From Streptomyces abikoensis (GTDB taxonomy: Bacteria; Actinomycetota; Actinomycetes; Streptomycetales; Streptomycetaceae): a DNA stretch of 64,000 nucleotides. Position 1 is the stretch's first letter. Each line of letters opens with the position of its first letter. Made by a program: the position numbers and the translations under genes. Below the pieces are notes generated by a model. It was not told where the DNA came from, did not search any database, and was given only the letters and a program-made list of their open reading frames with translations. Below are positions 48,945 through 55,722 of the stretch, piece after piece. Where the stretch lies: the NCBI RefSeq assembly GCF_014648775.1, contig NZ_BMRT01000008.1:124001-188000 (forward strand), read 5' to 3'.

Positions 48945-49344
48945 GGCGAGACTCCTCTACGGCAGCGCGGGCGGCTGCCCTCATGGCGGCAAGAGGGTCG
49001 ATGTCTCCGGCGTCTGTTGCTCGCTCATGGGCCGACAGGGCGGCATCGAGCTGGGCCAGGAAGCGGAGGCCCGGATGGGCGACCGGCGCCCCGGCGCTAC
49101 CTGGCACAAGAACCCCGTCCCTGGCGATCTGGGCTACCAGGGCGCCCCACACGGCCCGAAGGTCCTCATAACGCTCCCTGTCGCCCTCGGGGGCCGTCTC
49201 GGGCTTTGTCGCGGCCGTTCTGTCGGCAGCCTTCCGGGCGCGTGCCGCCGCCTTCCGGTGCGCGTCGCCGCAATAACGGGTCCGCTGGTCGGCATCGGCG
49301 GGTAGTTCCACGTCGCATGGCGCGTGAGCGCATCGTCTCTTCAA
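48883..49344 (-). CDS. Element: small Zn-finger protein in a small-terminase-like position (TTG start)
   Basis: A 153-residue protein with an N-terminal Cys/His knuckle (KRRCAHAPCDVELPADADQR, then YCGDAHRKAAAR; C-x4-C...C-x3-H) and a helical C-terminal region (RYEDLRAVWGALVAQIARDG, FLAQLDAALSAHERATDAGD). The frame is open back to 49398, but the TTG at 49342-49344 is preceded by AGGAG and starts the protein exactly at the finger, while the GTG at 49398 has no ribosome-binding site. Location next to an HNH-like gene and the capsid gene would fit a packaging or DNA-binding role; that is inference. Confidence 0.6.
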   Translation of the reverse strand: MKRRCAHAPCDVELPADADQRTRYCGDAHRKAAARARKAADRTAATKPETAPEGDRERYEDLRAVWGALVAQIARDGVLVPGSAGAPVAHPGLRFLAQLDAALSAHERATDAGDIDPLAAMRAAARAAVEESRRVGVLARTPTSLGGQLAASE

Positions 49345-49380
49345 TTTTCTCCTGTGGTTCGGCGGACACTTTGGATTTCT

Positions 49381-49399
49381 CGTGTCCGGGACGGACACG
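49381..49399. repeat. Short palindrome upstream of the Zn-finger gene
   Basis: CGTGTCCG-GGA-CGGACACG, 8-bp arms, in the 136-bp gap between the HNH-like gene and the TTG start. Could be an operator or an mRNA hairpin. Confidence 0.5.
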
Positions 49400-49480
49400 A
49401 AAGGCGAGCTGGGGCCGGGATCGGGGAAGGTGCCCGCTGCGAACTTTTGGAGCGGTTACCCCTTCCCTGCGAGCCGGCCG

Positions 49481-49855
49481 TCAGAGCTCGATCACTTGGA
49501 TGGGCAAATTGTTCGGCGTCGTCCGCTCATGGAGACGTGCGCCCGTGGGGACCGCGAGCCAGTCAGTCCGGCCTGACTCAATCCAGCAGCCCCGGCACAT
49601 CACTCTCAGGTTTTCCCGGGTGCGCTTCCCGCCGCGCTGAATTGGTGTTCGCCACCCAACCCCGACCGCCTTGGACGGCCCGAACGCATCACATGGTTCG
49701 CAGCGAAGCACATCTGTTCTCAGTCGGGCGAGACGAGCACACGCCGCGATGATCTCCGGCTCGCGCTCAGGCGAACGGCCAAGCCAACGAAGGTGCCCGA
49801 CGAGAACGGCACTCCACTTTTTCGGGGTGCCCCCCTCTTCAGACTCCCCCCTCAC
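49481..49855 (-). CDS. Element: HNH-endonuclease-like protein lacking the catalytic His
   Basis: A 124-residue protein with the zinc framework of phage HNH proteins: C-x2-C in LRCEPCDAFG and C-x2-C in ENLRVMCRGCWIES, with the RGGKRTRENL loop between. Where HNH enzymes have a His-containing strand before the Pro (H-x-x-P), this one reads GWRTPIQRGG, so the general-base His appears to be missing. The start GTG overlaps the capsid gene stop (GTGA, 49852-49855), so translation is coupled to capsid production. HNH proteins next to capsid or terminase genes help DNA packaging in HK97-type phages. Activity is doubtful here. Confidence 0.65.
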   Translation of the reverse strand: MRGESEEGGTPKKWSAVLVGHLRWLGRSPEREPEIIAACARLARLRTDVLRCEPCDAFGPSKAVGVGWRTPIQRGGKRTRENLRVMCRGCWIESGRTDWLAVPTGARLHERTTPNNLPIQVIEL

Positions 49856-51393
49856 TTCTGGACCCCCGCCTGCCGTGCTTCAAGTTCGGCGGCGTGCTTG
49901 GCAGCCTCATCGGCAAGCACCGTCGGGTGATTTAGATCAAGCTCTGCCTTGTCCGCGAACACCATAAGGTCGGGGGTGTTGTCGGGCAGGGTGGCGCTCA
50001 GAATCTGAACTGACCCCGCTTCCTGCACCCATACGCCAGCGACGCGGGCAAGTGCACGGAAGAGCGCGCGGTCTTCACCGAAAGCTCCCGGCGCAACGCG
50101 AGAGGCGGCAATGGAAATGTCACTGCGCAGCCCGACAAATATTCGGGAAGCATCTGCAACAACCGCCGTGTTGGCGGGGAGGTACTGCGAAACAACCGGC
50201 GTCAGGCCATAAATTCCCTTGGGCCACTCAGTGGCGGGCACTTCGGCACGAAGAGACTTTGCCGCAATCGGATCAACCCAAAGGGTCGTGGCCTCTGCGC
50301 CGGTCGCTTCCATACGCTCAAGAGCCGCACTGATCTCAGCCACAGACGGGGCAATGTGCTTCGTATCGCCTTGAGCAAGCAGACCGATCACGCGCCGGTT
50401 GTCGTTCGGGTCGGCCGGACCGGCGCCGTTAAACAGGCCCTTGTCGATTCCGCGAGCCAGGGCGGCGGCAAGGGACTGGTTGATACCGGCTACAAGATCC
50501 GGGCGTGCGTCCTGAAGTACCTCCGAGGATGCGCGCTCAAGGGCGCCGAACTTGACTGACCGGGAAGTCCGAGACGTGATATCCGTGCCCGGATCTGGAA
50601 TCGGGGTGTGGGCGTCCACGTAGCCGCCATCGCCTGTCTTGATAGCCGGAAGCATCATCGCAGCCTCACGCATGGGCAGTTTGTTGGACGATGGGATATT
50701 GGCCAGGAACCGGGACTTCGGGCCAATCATGTTGGCCCACAGCGCAGCCGGTTCTGTGGCCGTCCACTGAGACCCGTCCGGGATCTGACGCCGGTTCACC
50801 GGCAGGAAGCCGTCAGCAGTACGGATAGAGGCACTGGTCATACGGGACTCACTTTCAATTGGGTACAGGGCATCAAGCGCGCGAGCGCCCGCCGTCGTAG
50901 TCGGGTAGGCGGGATTCGTGACAGGTCCGAGTTCGTAAACGGTCATCGACGTCACGACACGAATGGGCAGGCCGGTTTCCGGGTCGTCGTCACTTGCCCG
51001 TTCCTGGCCTCCCGGATTGACGCGGAAGGTGAATGAGCTACCGACCACATCACCACGCTTGATCAATTCCGCTACGTCGTGGCCAGCCTGAGTATTCGGG
51101 ATATCGATCTCATACCGCACGCCTTCCGAGTCAGCGGTAAGGCGAAGCGTTCCCGAACTGCGACGCCCGAGCACGTTGTCAACGCTGTGGTTGAACGTGG
51201 CCAGTACGTCATTACGGGCCGTCGCCGGGTTCCACGCGGACGGAGAGATTCGCTCCCGAAATCCCCCTAGGTCGTGGCTCAGCTCGTTGAATCGGATTGC
51301 GTAACCGCTGATCGTGTTCACGCCCCCGAAACTTCGGAGCGACACGGCGTGCGGAGCGGTCCGCCTCTGGATCTCTGTGTTGGGCAAAGTCAT
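49852..51393 (-). CDS. Fusion of HK97-type prohead protease and major capsid protein
   Basis: A 513-residue two-domain phage morphogenesis protein. Residues ~15-175 are a U35/HK97 prohead protease: SGYAIRFNELSHDLGGFRER, H69 in LATFNHSVDNVLGRRSSGTL, the DIPNTQAGHDVAELIKRGDV block, active Ser in GSSFTFRV (S119/S120) and ELGPVTNPAYPTT. Residues ~185-513 are an HK97-fold capsid protein (VKFGALERASSEVLQDARPD, INQSLAAALARGIDKGLFNG, SVAEISAALERMEATGAEAT, GIYGLTPVVSQYLPANTAVV, RDISIAAS-like P domain). No separate scaffold segment is visible. The start is ATG 51393 with GAGAGGAAA upstream. The HNH-like gene overlaps its stop by 4 bp. Confidence 0.9.
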   Translation of the reverse strand: MTLPNTEIQRRTAPHAVSLRSFGGVNTISGYAIRFNELSHDLGGFRERISPSAWNPATARNDVLATFNHSVDNVLGRRSSGTLRLTADSEGVRYEIDIPNTQAGHDVAELIKRGDVVGSSFTFRVNPGGQERASDDDPETGLPIRVVTSMTVYELGPVTNPAYPTTTAGARALDALYPIESESRMTSASIRTADGFLPVNRRQIPDGSQWTATEPAALWANMIGPKSRFLANIPSSNKLPMREAAMMLPAIKTGDGGYVDAHTPIPDPGTDITSRTSRSVKFGALERASSEVLQDARPDLVAGINQSLAAALARGIDKGLFNGAGPADPNDNRRVIGLLAQGDTKHIAPSVAEISAALERMEATGAEATTLWVDPIAAKSLRAEVPATEWPKGIYGLTPVVSQYLPANTAVVADASRIFVGLRSDISIAASRVAPGAFGEDRALFRALARVAGVWVQEAGSVQILSATLPDNTPDLMVFADKAELDLNHPTVLADEAAKHAAELEARQAGVQK

Positions 51394-51440
51394 TTTCCTC
51401 TCGTCGGGTCCTGGTTGCGGAGCAGGACAGAGCATGGGAA

Positions 51441-51488
51441 AGGGACGCGGGGCAAGGCGTTAGCCTGCTGTTTTTGCTCCGCGTCCCT
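51441..51488 (-). terminator. Hairpin between ATPase and capsid genes
   Basis: AGGGACGCGG paired with CCGCGTCCCT around a 28-nt loop, in the 114-bp gap after the ATPase gene. It could terminate or attenuate transcription from the replication module into the capsid module. Confidence 0.6.
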
Positions 51489-51507
51489 GTGTCCCGGCCG
51501 GTCCCGC

Positions 51508-52773
51508 CTACTGACGGAAGAGCGACCCGGTCTTCTCTTCCGGCTCTTCGCCTTCGTGCTCTTCGTCGTACTCAGCCACAAGCGGCGGCAAGGCGCGTTC
51601 CCACGCATCCGCAAGGGCCGACCAGCGGTAGCCGTACGAGCGGCCGTGTGCCGTCCGGACGCGAACCTGTTTGAGCCCGTGCTCACGCAAAAGGGCGGCA
51701 ACGTCTTCGGCACGTAGCTCGTCGGGTCCGCTGAAACGCTGGAAGGTCAGCGGGTCCAAATCGATTGCGGCAGAGGCAATATCGTCCTTGCTGATGGCGA
51801 CCGGCCAGACATGAGCTGGACGGGCCGCATGATGCAGCCTGAGCGCCGTAAGGAGTCGCGCGGAAGCTGAGCCATCTACTCGCTCCGCAGCGTCCTCCTT
51901 GGCTGCCTCAATCGCCGCCAGGCAGCGCTCAGGCCAGACCCCACCCGCGAGGACGGCAGTCAGAAACAGGCAGGACCAAATCTCATGGTCGCGCCCGTCC
52001 GTGACGCTGGTAATCCGCTCGTCCAGCAATACCGCAAGCATGTCTGTCGGATCGGTGATACGCACTGCTGTCTGTGCCGCCCAATCCGCAAGCGCAGTGC
52101 GGACTTTCTCCAATTGGCCGCCGTGCGCCACGGGAAGAAACGAGTCAGGCCGTTCCTCGCTACGGGCGCGCTTCGTGTGAACCACAAAAGTCCGCGTCAG
52201 CAGTGCGTCCGGGAGTCGGGCCGTGGCAAGTCCGGCGAATGCGACCGGCCCGAAGCACGGGTAACGGATCACCTCCTGTTGCTTGTCTTTATGTGCTCGC
52301 ACGACCACCGCCCCGCGCTTGTAACCAGAGTTCAAGATGATGGTCAAGTCATCCTGGTTTCCAGCAGAGTTCGCGGAGTAGGTGCGGTCAAGCTCATCCG
52401 GGAACAGGGTCACCGGGTATTCGCCCGGTTCATCTGCCGACGCCGCCGCACTGATGATGCGGAGCATGGAAGCCGCAGACAGTGAGCCCACATCCTGACC
52501 GTTAGCAGCAAGACAGCTAAGGATTTCCAGAGCGCGTGTCTTCCCACTGCCAGGTGATCCGGAGAAGAAACCGAGTCGCGGGGCAATGGGGAGATCAGGG
52601 CAGCGCGTGAGGAGGTGCGTGTACGCCGTCCAGAGGGTCACCACGTCGAAATGCCGGGGCTCGGGGAACCACACGAAGCGCCGAAGTGCTGCCTCAGTCT
52701 GAGTGAGGGCTTCAGCGCCGCCGGCGGTCACCTTGGCCTGAGCCTTGAGCACGTCCGTAAGGGAGTCGGTCAC
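51508..52773 (-). CDS. Element: DUF3631-type replication ATPase/helicase
   Basis: A 421-residue P-loop ATPase. Walker A is FSGSPGSGKTRALE (GSPGSGKT, residues 72-79) and Walker B is VTLFPDELDRTY (D126/E127). The middle section (SGYKRGAVVVRAHKDKQQEV, GPVAFAGLATARLPDALLTR followed by TFVVHTKR) and the C-terminal region (DPLTFQRFSGPDELRAEDVA, AHGRSYGYRWSALADAWERA) match the DUF3631 architecture of phage and plasmid primase-helicases, but no primase domain is present. It probably supports replication of the element. It overlaps the upstream 167-residue gene by 4 bp. The acidic tail ends EPEEKTGSLFRQ. Confidence 0.83.
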   Translation of the reverse strand: MTDSLTDVLKAQAKVTAGGAEALTQTEAALRRFVWFPEPRHFDVVTLWTAYTHLLTRCPDLPIAPRLGFFSGSPGSGKTRALEILSCLAANGQDVGSLSAASMLRIISAAASADEPGEYPVTLFPDELDRTYSANSAGNQDDLTIILNSGYKRGAVVVRAHKDKQQEVIRYPCFGPVAFAGLATARLPDALLTRTFVVHTKRARSEERPDSFLPVAHGGQLEKVRTALADWAAQTAVRITDPTDMLAVLLDERITSVTDGRDHEIWSCLFLTAVLAGGVWPERCLAAIEAAKEDAAERVDGSASARLLTALRLHHAARPAHVWPVAISKDDIASAAIDLDPLTFQRFSGPDELRAEDVAALLREHGLKQVRVRTAHGRSYGYRWSALADAWERALPPLVAEYDEEHEGEEPEEKTGSLFRQ

Positions 52774-53273
52774 GCGCGGACCACCTGCTTGAGTGCCTTG
52801 CCGAATCGGTACGCCACACCCCCGGTATGCGTTCCAGACATGCTGATCCGGCTTGCCGCGTAGACCAGCTCAGCGGGCGCCTGACGGCCGTTCTCCGCGT
52901 ACTCGACCACAAGGGCCAGGACGACGCCGCGAAGGTCCATGAGCCCCGCTGTGGCGTGCTTGCCGCCCAACCCGAAGCGCGGGGGCTTCCCCGGCTTCGC
53001 CTCGACGGCCACGGGTAGCCCTGTGTCGGCAACGGCGTCCAGCAGTGCGGATACGGACCGCTCAGCACATCCGGGGACGTGCACGGCGTGTGGGTCGGCA
53101 AGGTCCTCGTAGTGGCTGCCGTAGTCGCCAGAACGTCCCTGTCGGGCAAGGTAGTTCAGCAGCACATCGCGATGGTGTGGGAAGAAGTCCGTTGACCACT
53201 TCTCCCCCTCCGGGCGCGGAGCATTCAGCCGCTCGGCAACACGCCGGAGCGCCTGATTGTGAGTAATCGTCAT
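52770..53273 (-). CDS. Element: hypothetical protein coupled to the ATPase
   Basis: A 167-residue protein (opening MTITHNQALRRVAERLNAPR, later STDFFPHHRDVLLNYLARQG and ISMSGTHTGGVAYRFGKALK). Its stop overlaps the ATPase start by 4 bp, so the two are translationally coupled. No signal peptide or membrane helix. By place and size it may be a replication accessory or DNA-binding protein, but I see no diagnostic motif. The start is the ATG at 53271-53273. It is the first gene of the leftward block, downstream of the repeat/hairpin region. Confidence 0.65.
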   Translation of the reverse strand: MTITHNQALRRVAERLNAPRPEGEKWSTDFFPHHRDVLLNYLARQGRSGDYGSHYEDLADPHAVHVPGCAERSVSALLDAVADTGLPVAVEAKPGKPPRFGLGGKHATAGLMDLRGVVLALVVEYAENGRQAPAELVYAASRISMSGTHTGGVAYRFGKALKQVVRA

Positions 53274-53320
53274 TGGGCCTGTGCCCTCTCTCGTTGCTTG
53301 GTGTTGGCCGGTCTATAGGC

Positions 53321-53344
53321 GGGACAGAAGGGGACAGGGGGACA
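53321..53344. repeat. Three direct GGGACA repeats
   Basis: GGGACAG at 53321, GGGACAG at 53331 and GGGACAC at 53339, spaced 8-10 bp. They lie directly before a strong hairpin and upstream of the replication genes; candidate iterons or activator sites. Confidence 0.5.
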
Positions 53345-53348
53345 CCGG

Positions 53349-53380
53349 CTCACCACCTACTAACTTGAGTAGGTGGTGAG
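53349..53380. promoter_or_regulatory. Perfect 13-bp hairpin; candidate origin or operator
   Basis: CTCACCACCTACT, loop AACTTG, AGTAGGTGGTGAG. The stem is less GC-rich than host terminators and has no T-run. Together with the adjacent direct repeats it could be the replication origin or a repressor site for the leftward operon. Confidence 0.55.
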
Positions 53381-53540
53381 CCCTGCCCTCTCCCTGGGTC
53401 TAGGGAGCGGGTTGCCTTCCCTCAGTGAGGAGAGAGCGAGTGACACGCCCGCCATGCCACACCCCTAGAGCGAGTCGATTGCCCGCCCCTCCCGATAGAG
53501 CACGAGGGCTTCCAGGCCCCGGCTCACGGGCATGGAGAAG

Positions 53541-53567
53541 CCCCGCCGACATAGGGAGTCGACGGGG
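53541..53567 (-). terminator. Integrase terminator
   Basis: CCCCGCCGAC against GTCGACGGGG (one mismatch) with a 7-nt loop, 20 bp past the integrase stop codon. Confidence 0.7.
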
Positions 53568-53587
53568 CCTGTTCGACGCCTCAGCGG

Positions 53588-55450
53588 CTATGCAGCCGCC
53601 TCAAAGTCAGCCATCTCCGCCAACCGCAGACCTGTGCCACGCGCGGTAGGTACGTCTGGCCGAGTCTCATAGGCAAGTTCCTCACGAAGCGCTATGAGGG
53701 CATCGGCGGCTTCACGGAAGAAGCCATTGCCCAGAGCGAAAGACACGCGGGACTCGTCCAGCCGTCGCCAGCCACCCCGCGTCCCCTTCTTGATCAGCAA
53801 TCGCGCCCCTGCCTCAAGGAGAAGGTGCCGCCTCTGCTGATCATCTGAGTCTGCCCAGACTTCACGGATCGTGCGCCCAGTCGGTACCGATTCCCGCTTC
53901 TCCGGGCGCGCCGGGGTGCTCTCCAGCACTGCGAGCCGGTTATCCAACGCCTCCGCTCGCTCCTGCCACGCACGCTTTGCCGCTGCCGACCTCTGTCGCC
54001 CCTTCTCCTCCTGATGCGCGTTGAACTCAGCCAACGTGGCGGAGATTTCAGGGGCAGGGTCATATCCAGGCGTGACGATCGTCTTTTGCGTCTGGAGATC
54101 CCCGATCAGGGACAAGAACTCGCGCTCTACATACTCTTCGACCCAGTCAGCCCGAATGGCAACAGGCGCGGGGCACACGATCCCCGTGAGGTGTGCCGTG
54201 CACTTGTAGCTCTCGCGCTGCACACCCCCTCGCTTGTTGGACATGTGATACATGCGACTTCCACAACCCGCACAATGGATGACACGCAACAGCTTGGACT
54301 TCTGATCCACGCGATCATGCGGCCCGATCTTTCGGTCTTCAAAGAGCTTGCCGATCGCATCAAATTCTTCGCGTGTAAGGATCGGATGTTCGGTCGCCAT
54401 GATCGGCGCGCCTTCACTGTCCCGAACAGGCTTGTTGTCATGCAGCTTCCATCCGAGCAATGCCGGAGAGGTGAGTACCTTACGGATCACCGAGGGCACC
54501 CAGCAGAATTTATCCCTGACAGTCGTCTCCCCCTTGGCGCCGCCAGTCTTTCCCCCGGTCTTACGCCCTGCCTTCAGAGACCAGTGATCACGCGGAGTCG
54601 GAACCTTATCCGCCCTGAGATCCTGGCAAAGCTTCGTGATCGTCATGCCTGAAAGAAGGTCCCGGATAATCCGCTCAATAACCTTTACCGCGTCAGGATC
54701 AGGAACCAGGGTCTTACCCGCTCCATGCTCCTTGGGCATGGGAACGATCATGTATCCGTACGACGGCCGCCCGCCCTTCCAGCGGTACGCCATCTTTCGC
54801 ATGGCTGCCTGAGCACCCAACACGCGATCACGGATGCTCGCCGACTCCACCTGAGCCGCGAAGGCAAGCATCATCATCATGAGTTCTGCGGTCGGGTCCA
54901 TGGCATTCCGAAAGTCGAAGACCAGTCGACCCCCGCCTATCCCCTCGGCGAAGACCAGCATCTTGCGGTGCTGCTTGGCCCACTTCGCCAAGTCGTGCAT
55001 GTCGCTCATGGAGCGGATAGCACGGTCGAAGCGCCACCACACGATGGCGTCGAACTCGTCCGGTCGCGCGAGCCACGCGCCCAGCTCCGGTCGGTCGAAC
55101 GGCCCCACCTTGGACGCGCTCACGTCCAGGTCGACAGCCTCGCGTCCGTCGAAGTCGATGCCGAGAGCGGCAGCGGCAAGGTCGTCAGCCTCGCGCTGCC
55201 GCTCCGGGGAAGTCGTCTCGTCGGTCAGCACGGACAGGCGCACGGCGCGTACGCCTCTGAGGCGGGCAAGGGTCTCCATGCCGGAGGTCTGGTGAGTCGA
55301 TCGCCCGGCCGGACCGGTCTGCGTGTCGGTGTCCATGGACACCTTCGAGCGAGTCGAACGCCCGCCCGCGCTGGCCTGAGAAGGAAGCGTCATACCCTCG
55401 CTGGAGCGCAAGGGCTTCCTGTCCGCGCTGACCTGCTTCGTTACCGCCAT
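53588..55450 (-). CDS. Large serine integrase
   Basis: Site-specific recombinase that integrates the element, 620 residues. The resolvase-type catalytic domain has the nucleophile S73 in VRAVRLSVLTDETTSPERQR, then WRFDRAIRSMSDMHDLAKWA and AFAAQVESASIRDRVLGAQA. The recombinase domain (GGRPSYGYMIVP, VIRKVLTSPALLGWKLHDNK) is followed by a zinc-ribbon (HCAGCGSRMYHMS ... CTAHLTGIVCPAP) and a coiled-coil region. An unusual ~60-residue N-terminal extension precedes the catalytic domain and contains a repeated GGRST/AGRSTH segment; ATG 55450 is kept because GGAGGA lies 8 nt upstream, better than at later ATGs. The start is 41 bp from the crossover core in attR, the normal arrangement. Confidence 0.95.
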   Translation of the reverse strand: MAVTKQVSADRKPLRSSEGMTLPSQASAGGRSTRSKVSMDTDTQTGPAGRSTHQTSGMETLARLRGVRAVRLSVLTDETTSPERQREADDLAAAALGIDFDGREAVDLDVSASKVGPFDRPELGAWLARPDEFDAIVWWRFDRAIRSMSDMHDLAKWAKQHRKMLVFAEGIGGGRLVFDFRNAMDPTAELMMMMLAFAAQVESASIRDRVLGAQAAMRKMAYRWKGGRPSYGYMIVPMPKEHGAGKTLVPDPDAVKVIERIIRDLLSGMTITKLCQDLRADKVPTPRDHWSLKAGRKTGGKTGGAKGETTVRDKFCWVPSVIRKVLTSPALLGWKLHDNKPVRDSEGAPIMATEHPILTREEFDAIGKLFEDRKIGPHDRVDQKSKLLRVIHCAGCGSRMYHMSNKRGGVQRESYKCTAHLTGIVCPAPVAIRADWVEEYVEREFLSLIGDLQTQKTIVTPGYDPAPEISATLAEFNAHQEEKGRQRSAAAKRAWQERAEALDNRLAVLESTPARPEKRESVPTGRTIREVWADSDDQQRRHLLLEAGARLLIKKGTRGGWRRLDESRVSFALGNGFFREAADALIALREELAYETRPDVPTARGTGLRLAEMADFEAAA

Positions 55451-55464
55451 GACCGGGGTCCTCC

Positions 55465-55515
55465 AGAACGGTGGTTCTGGAGCGTTCGGAGACCCTGCCG
55501 GGCATCCCTTCTGCC
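55465..55515. other. attR: right junction of the element
   Basis: Phage-side half AGAACGGT (55465-55472), 7 nt, GAGCGTTC (55480-55487), GGA, then core GACCC (55491-55495) and host VOC sequence TGCCGGGCATCCC. The reconstituted attP reads AGAACGGT-N7-GAGCGTTC-N8-GAACGCTC-N7-ACCGTTCT. An additional hairpin CTCCAGAAC/GTTCTGGAG (55461-55482) overlaps the arm. Confidence 0.88.
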
Positions 55516-55550
55516 TCTGCTACGGGCAGCCGGGAGTGGTGCCGTCCTGA
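55491..55550 (+). pseudogene. Displaced 3' end of the VOC gene
   Basis: Encodes DPAGHPFCLCYGQPGVVPS and a TGA at 55548-55550, the standard C-terminal strand of a VOC protein. It is in phase with codon 116 of the 5' fragment at 45822. It has no start codon of its own. Confidence 0.9.
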
Positions 55551-55722
55551 GACGTCCCGGGGCCGTCCCGAGGTCGGCCCGAGGTCGGCCCCGGGGATAA
55601 GGAATGCGCCATATCACTTGTTTCCGGTGGCTAGCCGAGCTTGATCCACTTCTGGGATCATCGTTCCGGCCGTCCGGACCGTGCCAGCTTCTCCCGCACT
55701 TCGCACCTCTAAGGACCTCGAG

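Larger units (their letters stand above)
53274..53587. other. 314-bp non-coding region of the element
   Basis: Lies between the leftward replication-capsid block and the 3' end of the integrase gene. It holds three GGGACA-type repeats (53321-53344), a perfect 13-bp hairpin (53349-53380), a sequence echo of the integrase 5' region (around 53467-53516) and the integrase terminator (53541-53567). It must also contain the promoter of the leftward block. A 22-codon frame (53465-53533, minus) has no ribosome-binding site and is not called. Confidence 0.7.
46167..55490. mobile_element. 9324-bp integrative element with serine integrase and HK97-type capsid gene (putative phage satellite)
   Basis: The boundaries are set by the split VOC gene: GACCC occurs at both junctions, and the host reading frame is restored exactly when 46167-55490 is removed. 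Content from left to right: unrecognised cargo genes (46292-47680), a rightward XRE regulator, and a leftward block of 74-residue protein, Zn-finger protein, HNH-like protein, protease-capsid fusion, DUF3631 ATPase, 167-residue protein, a repeat/hairpin region and the integrase adjacent to attR. No portal, large terminase, tail or lysis gene is present, so it cannot make a complete virion alone. Codon third positions are less GC-biased than in flanking host genes, indicating transfer. Confidence 0.92.

Noticed and set aside
49345..49398. Upstream extension of the Zn-finger gene to the GTG at 49398
   Set aside because: No ribosome-binding site at the GTG and a palindrome covers it; TTG at 49344 with AGGAG is better placed.
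53465..53533. 22-codon minus-strand frame (MPVSRGLEALVLYREGRA...)
   Set aside because: No ribosome-binding site, very short, and it overlaps the sequence echo of the integrase 5' region; kept only as part of that observation.
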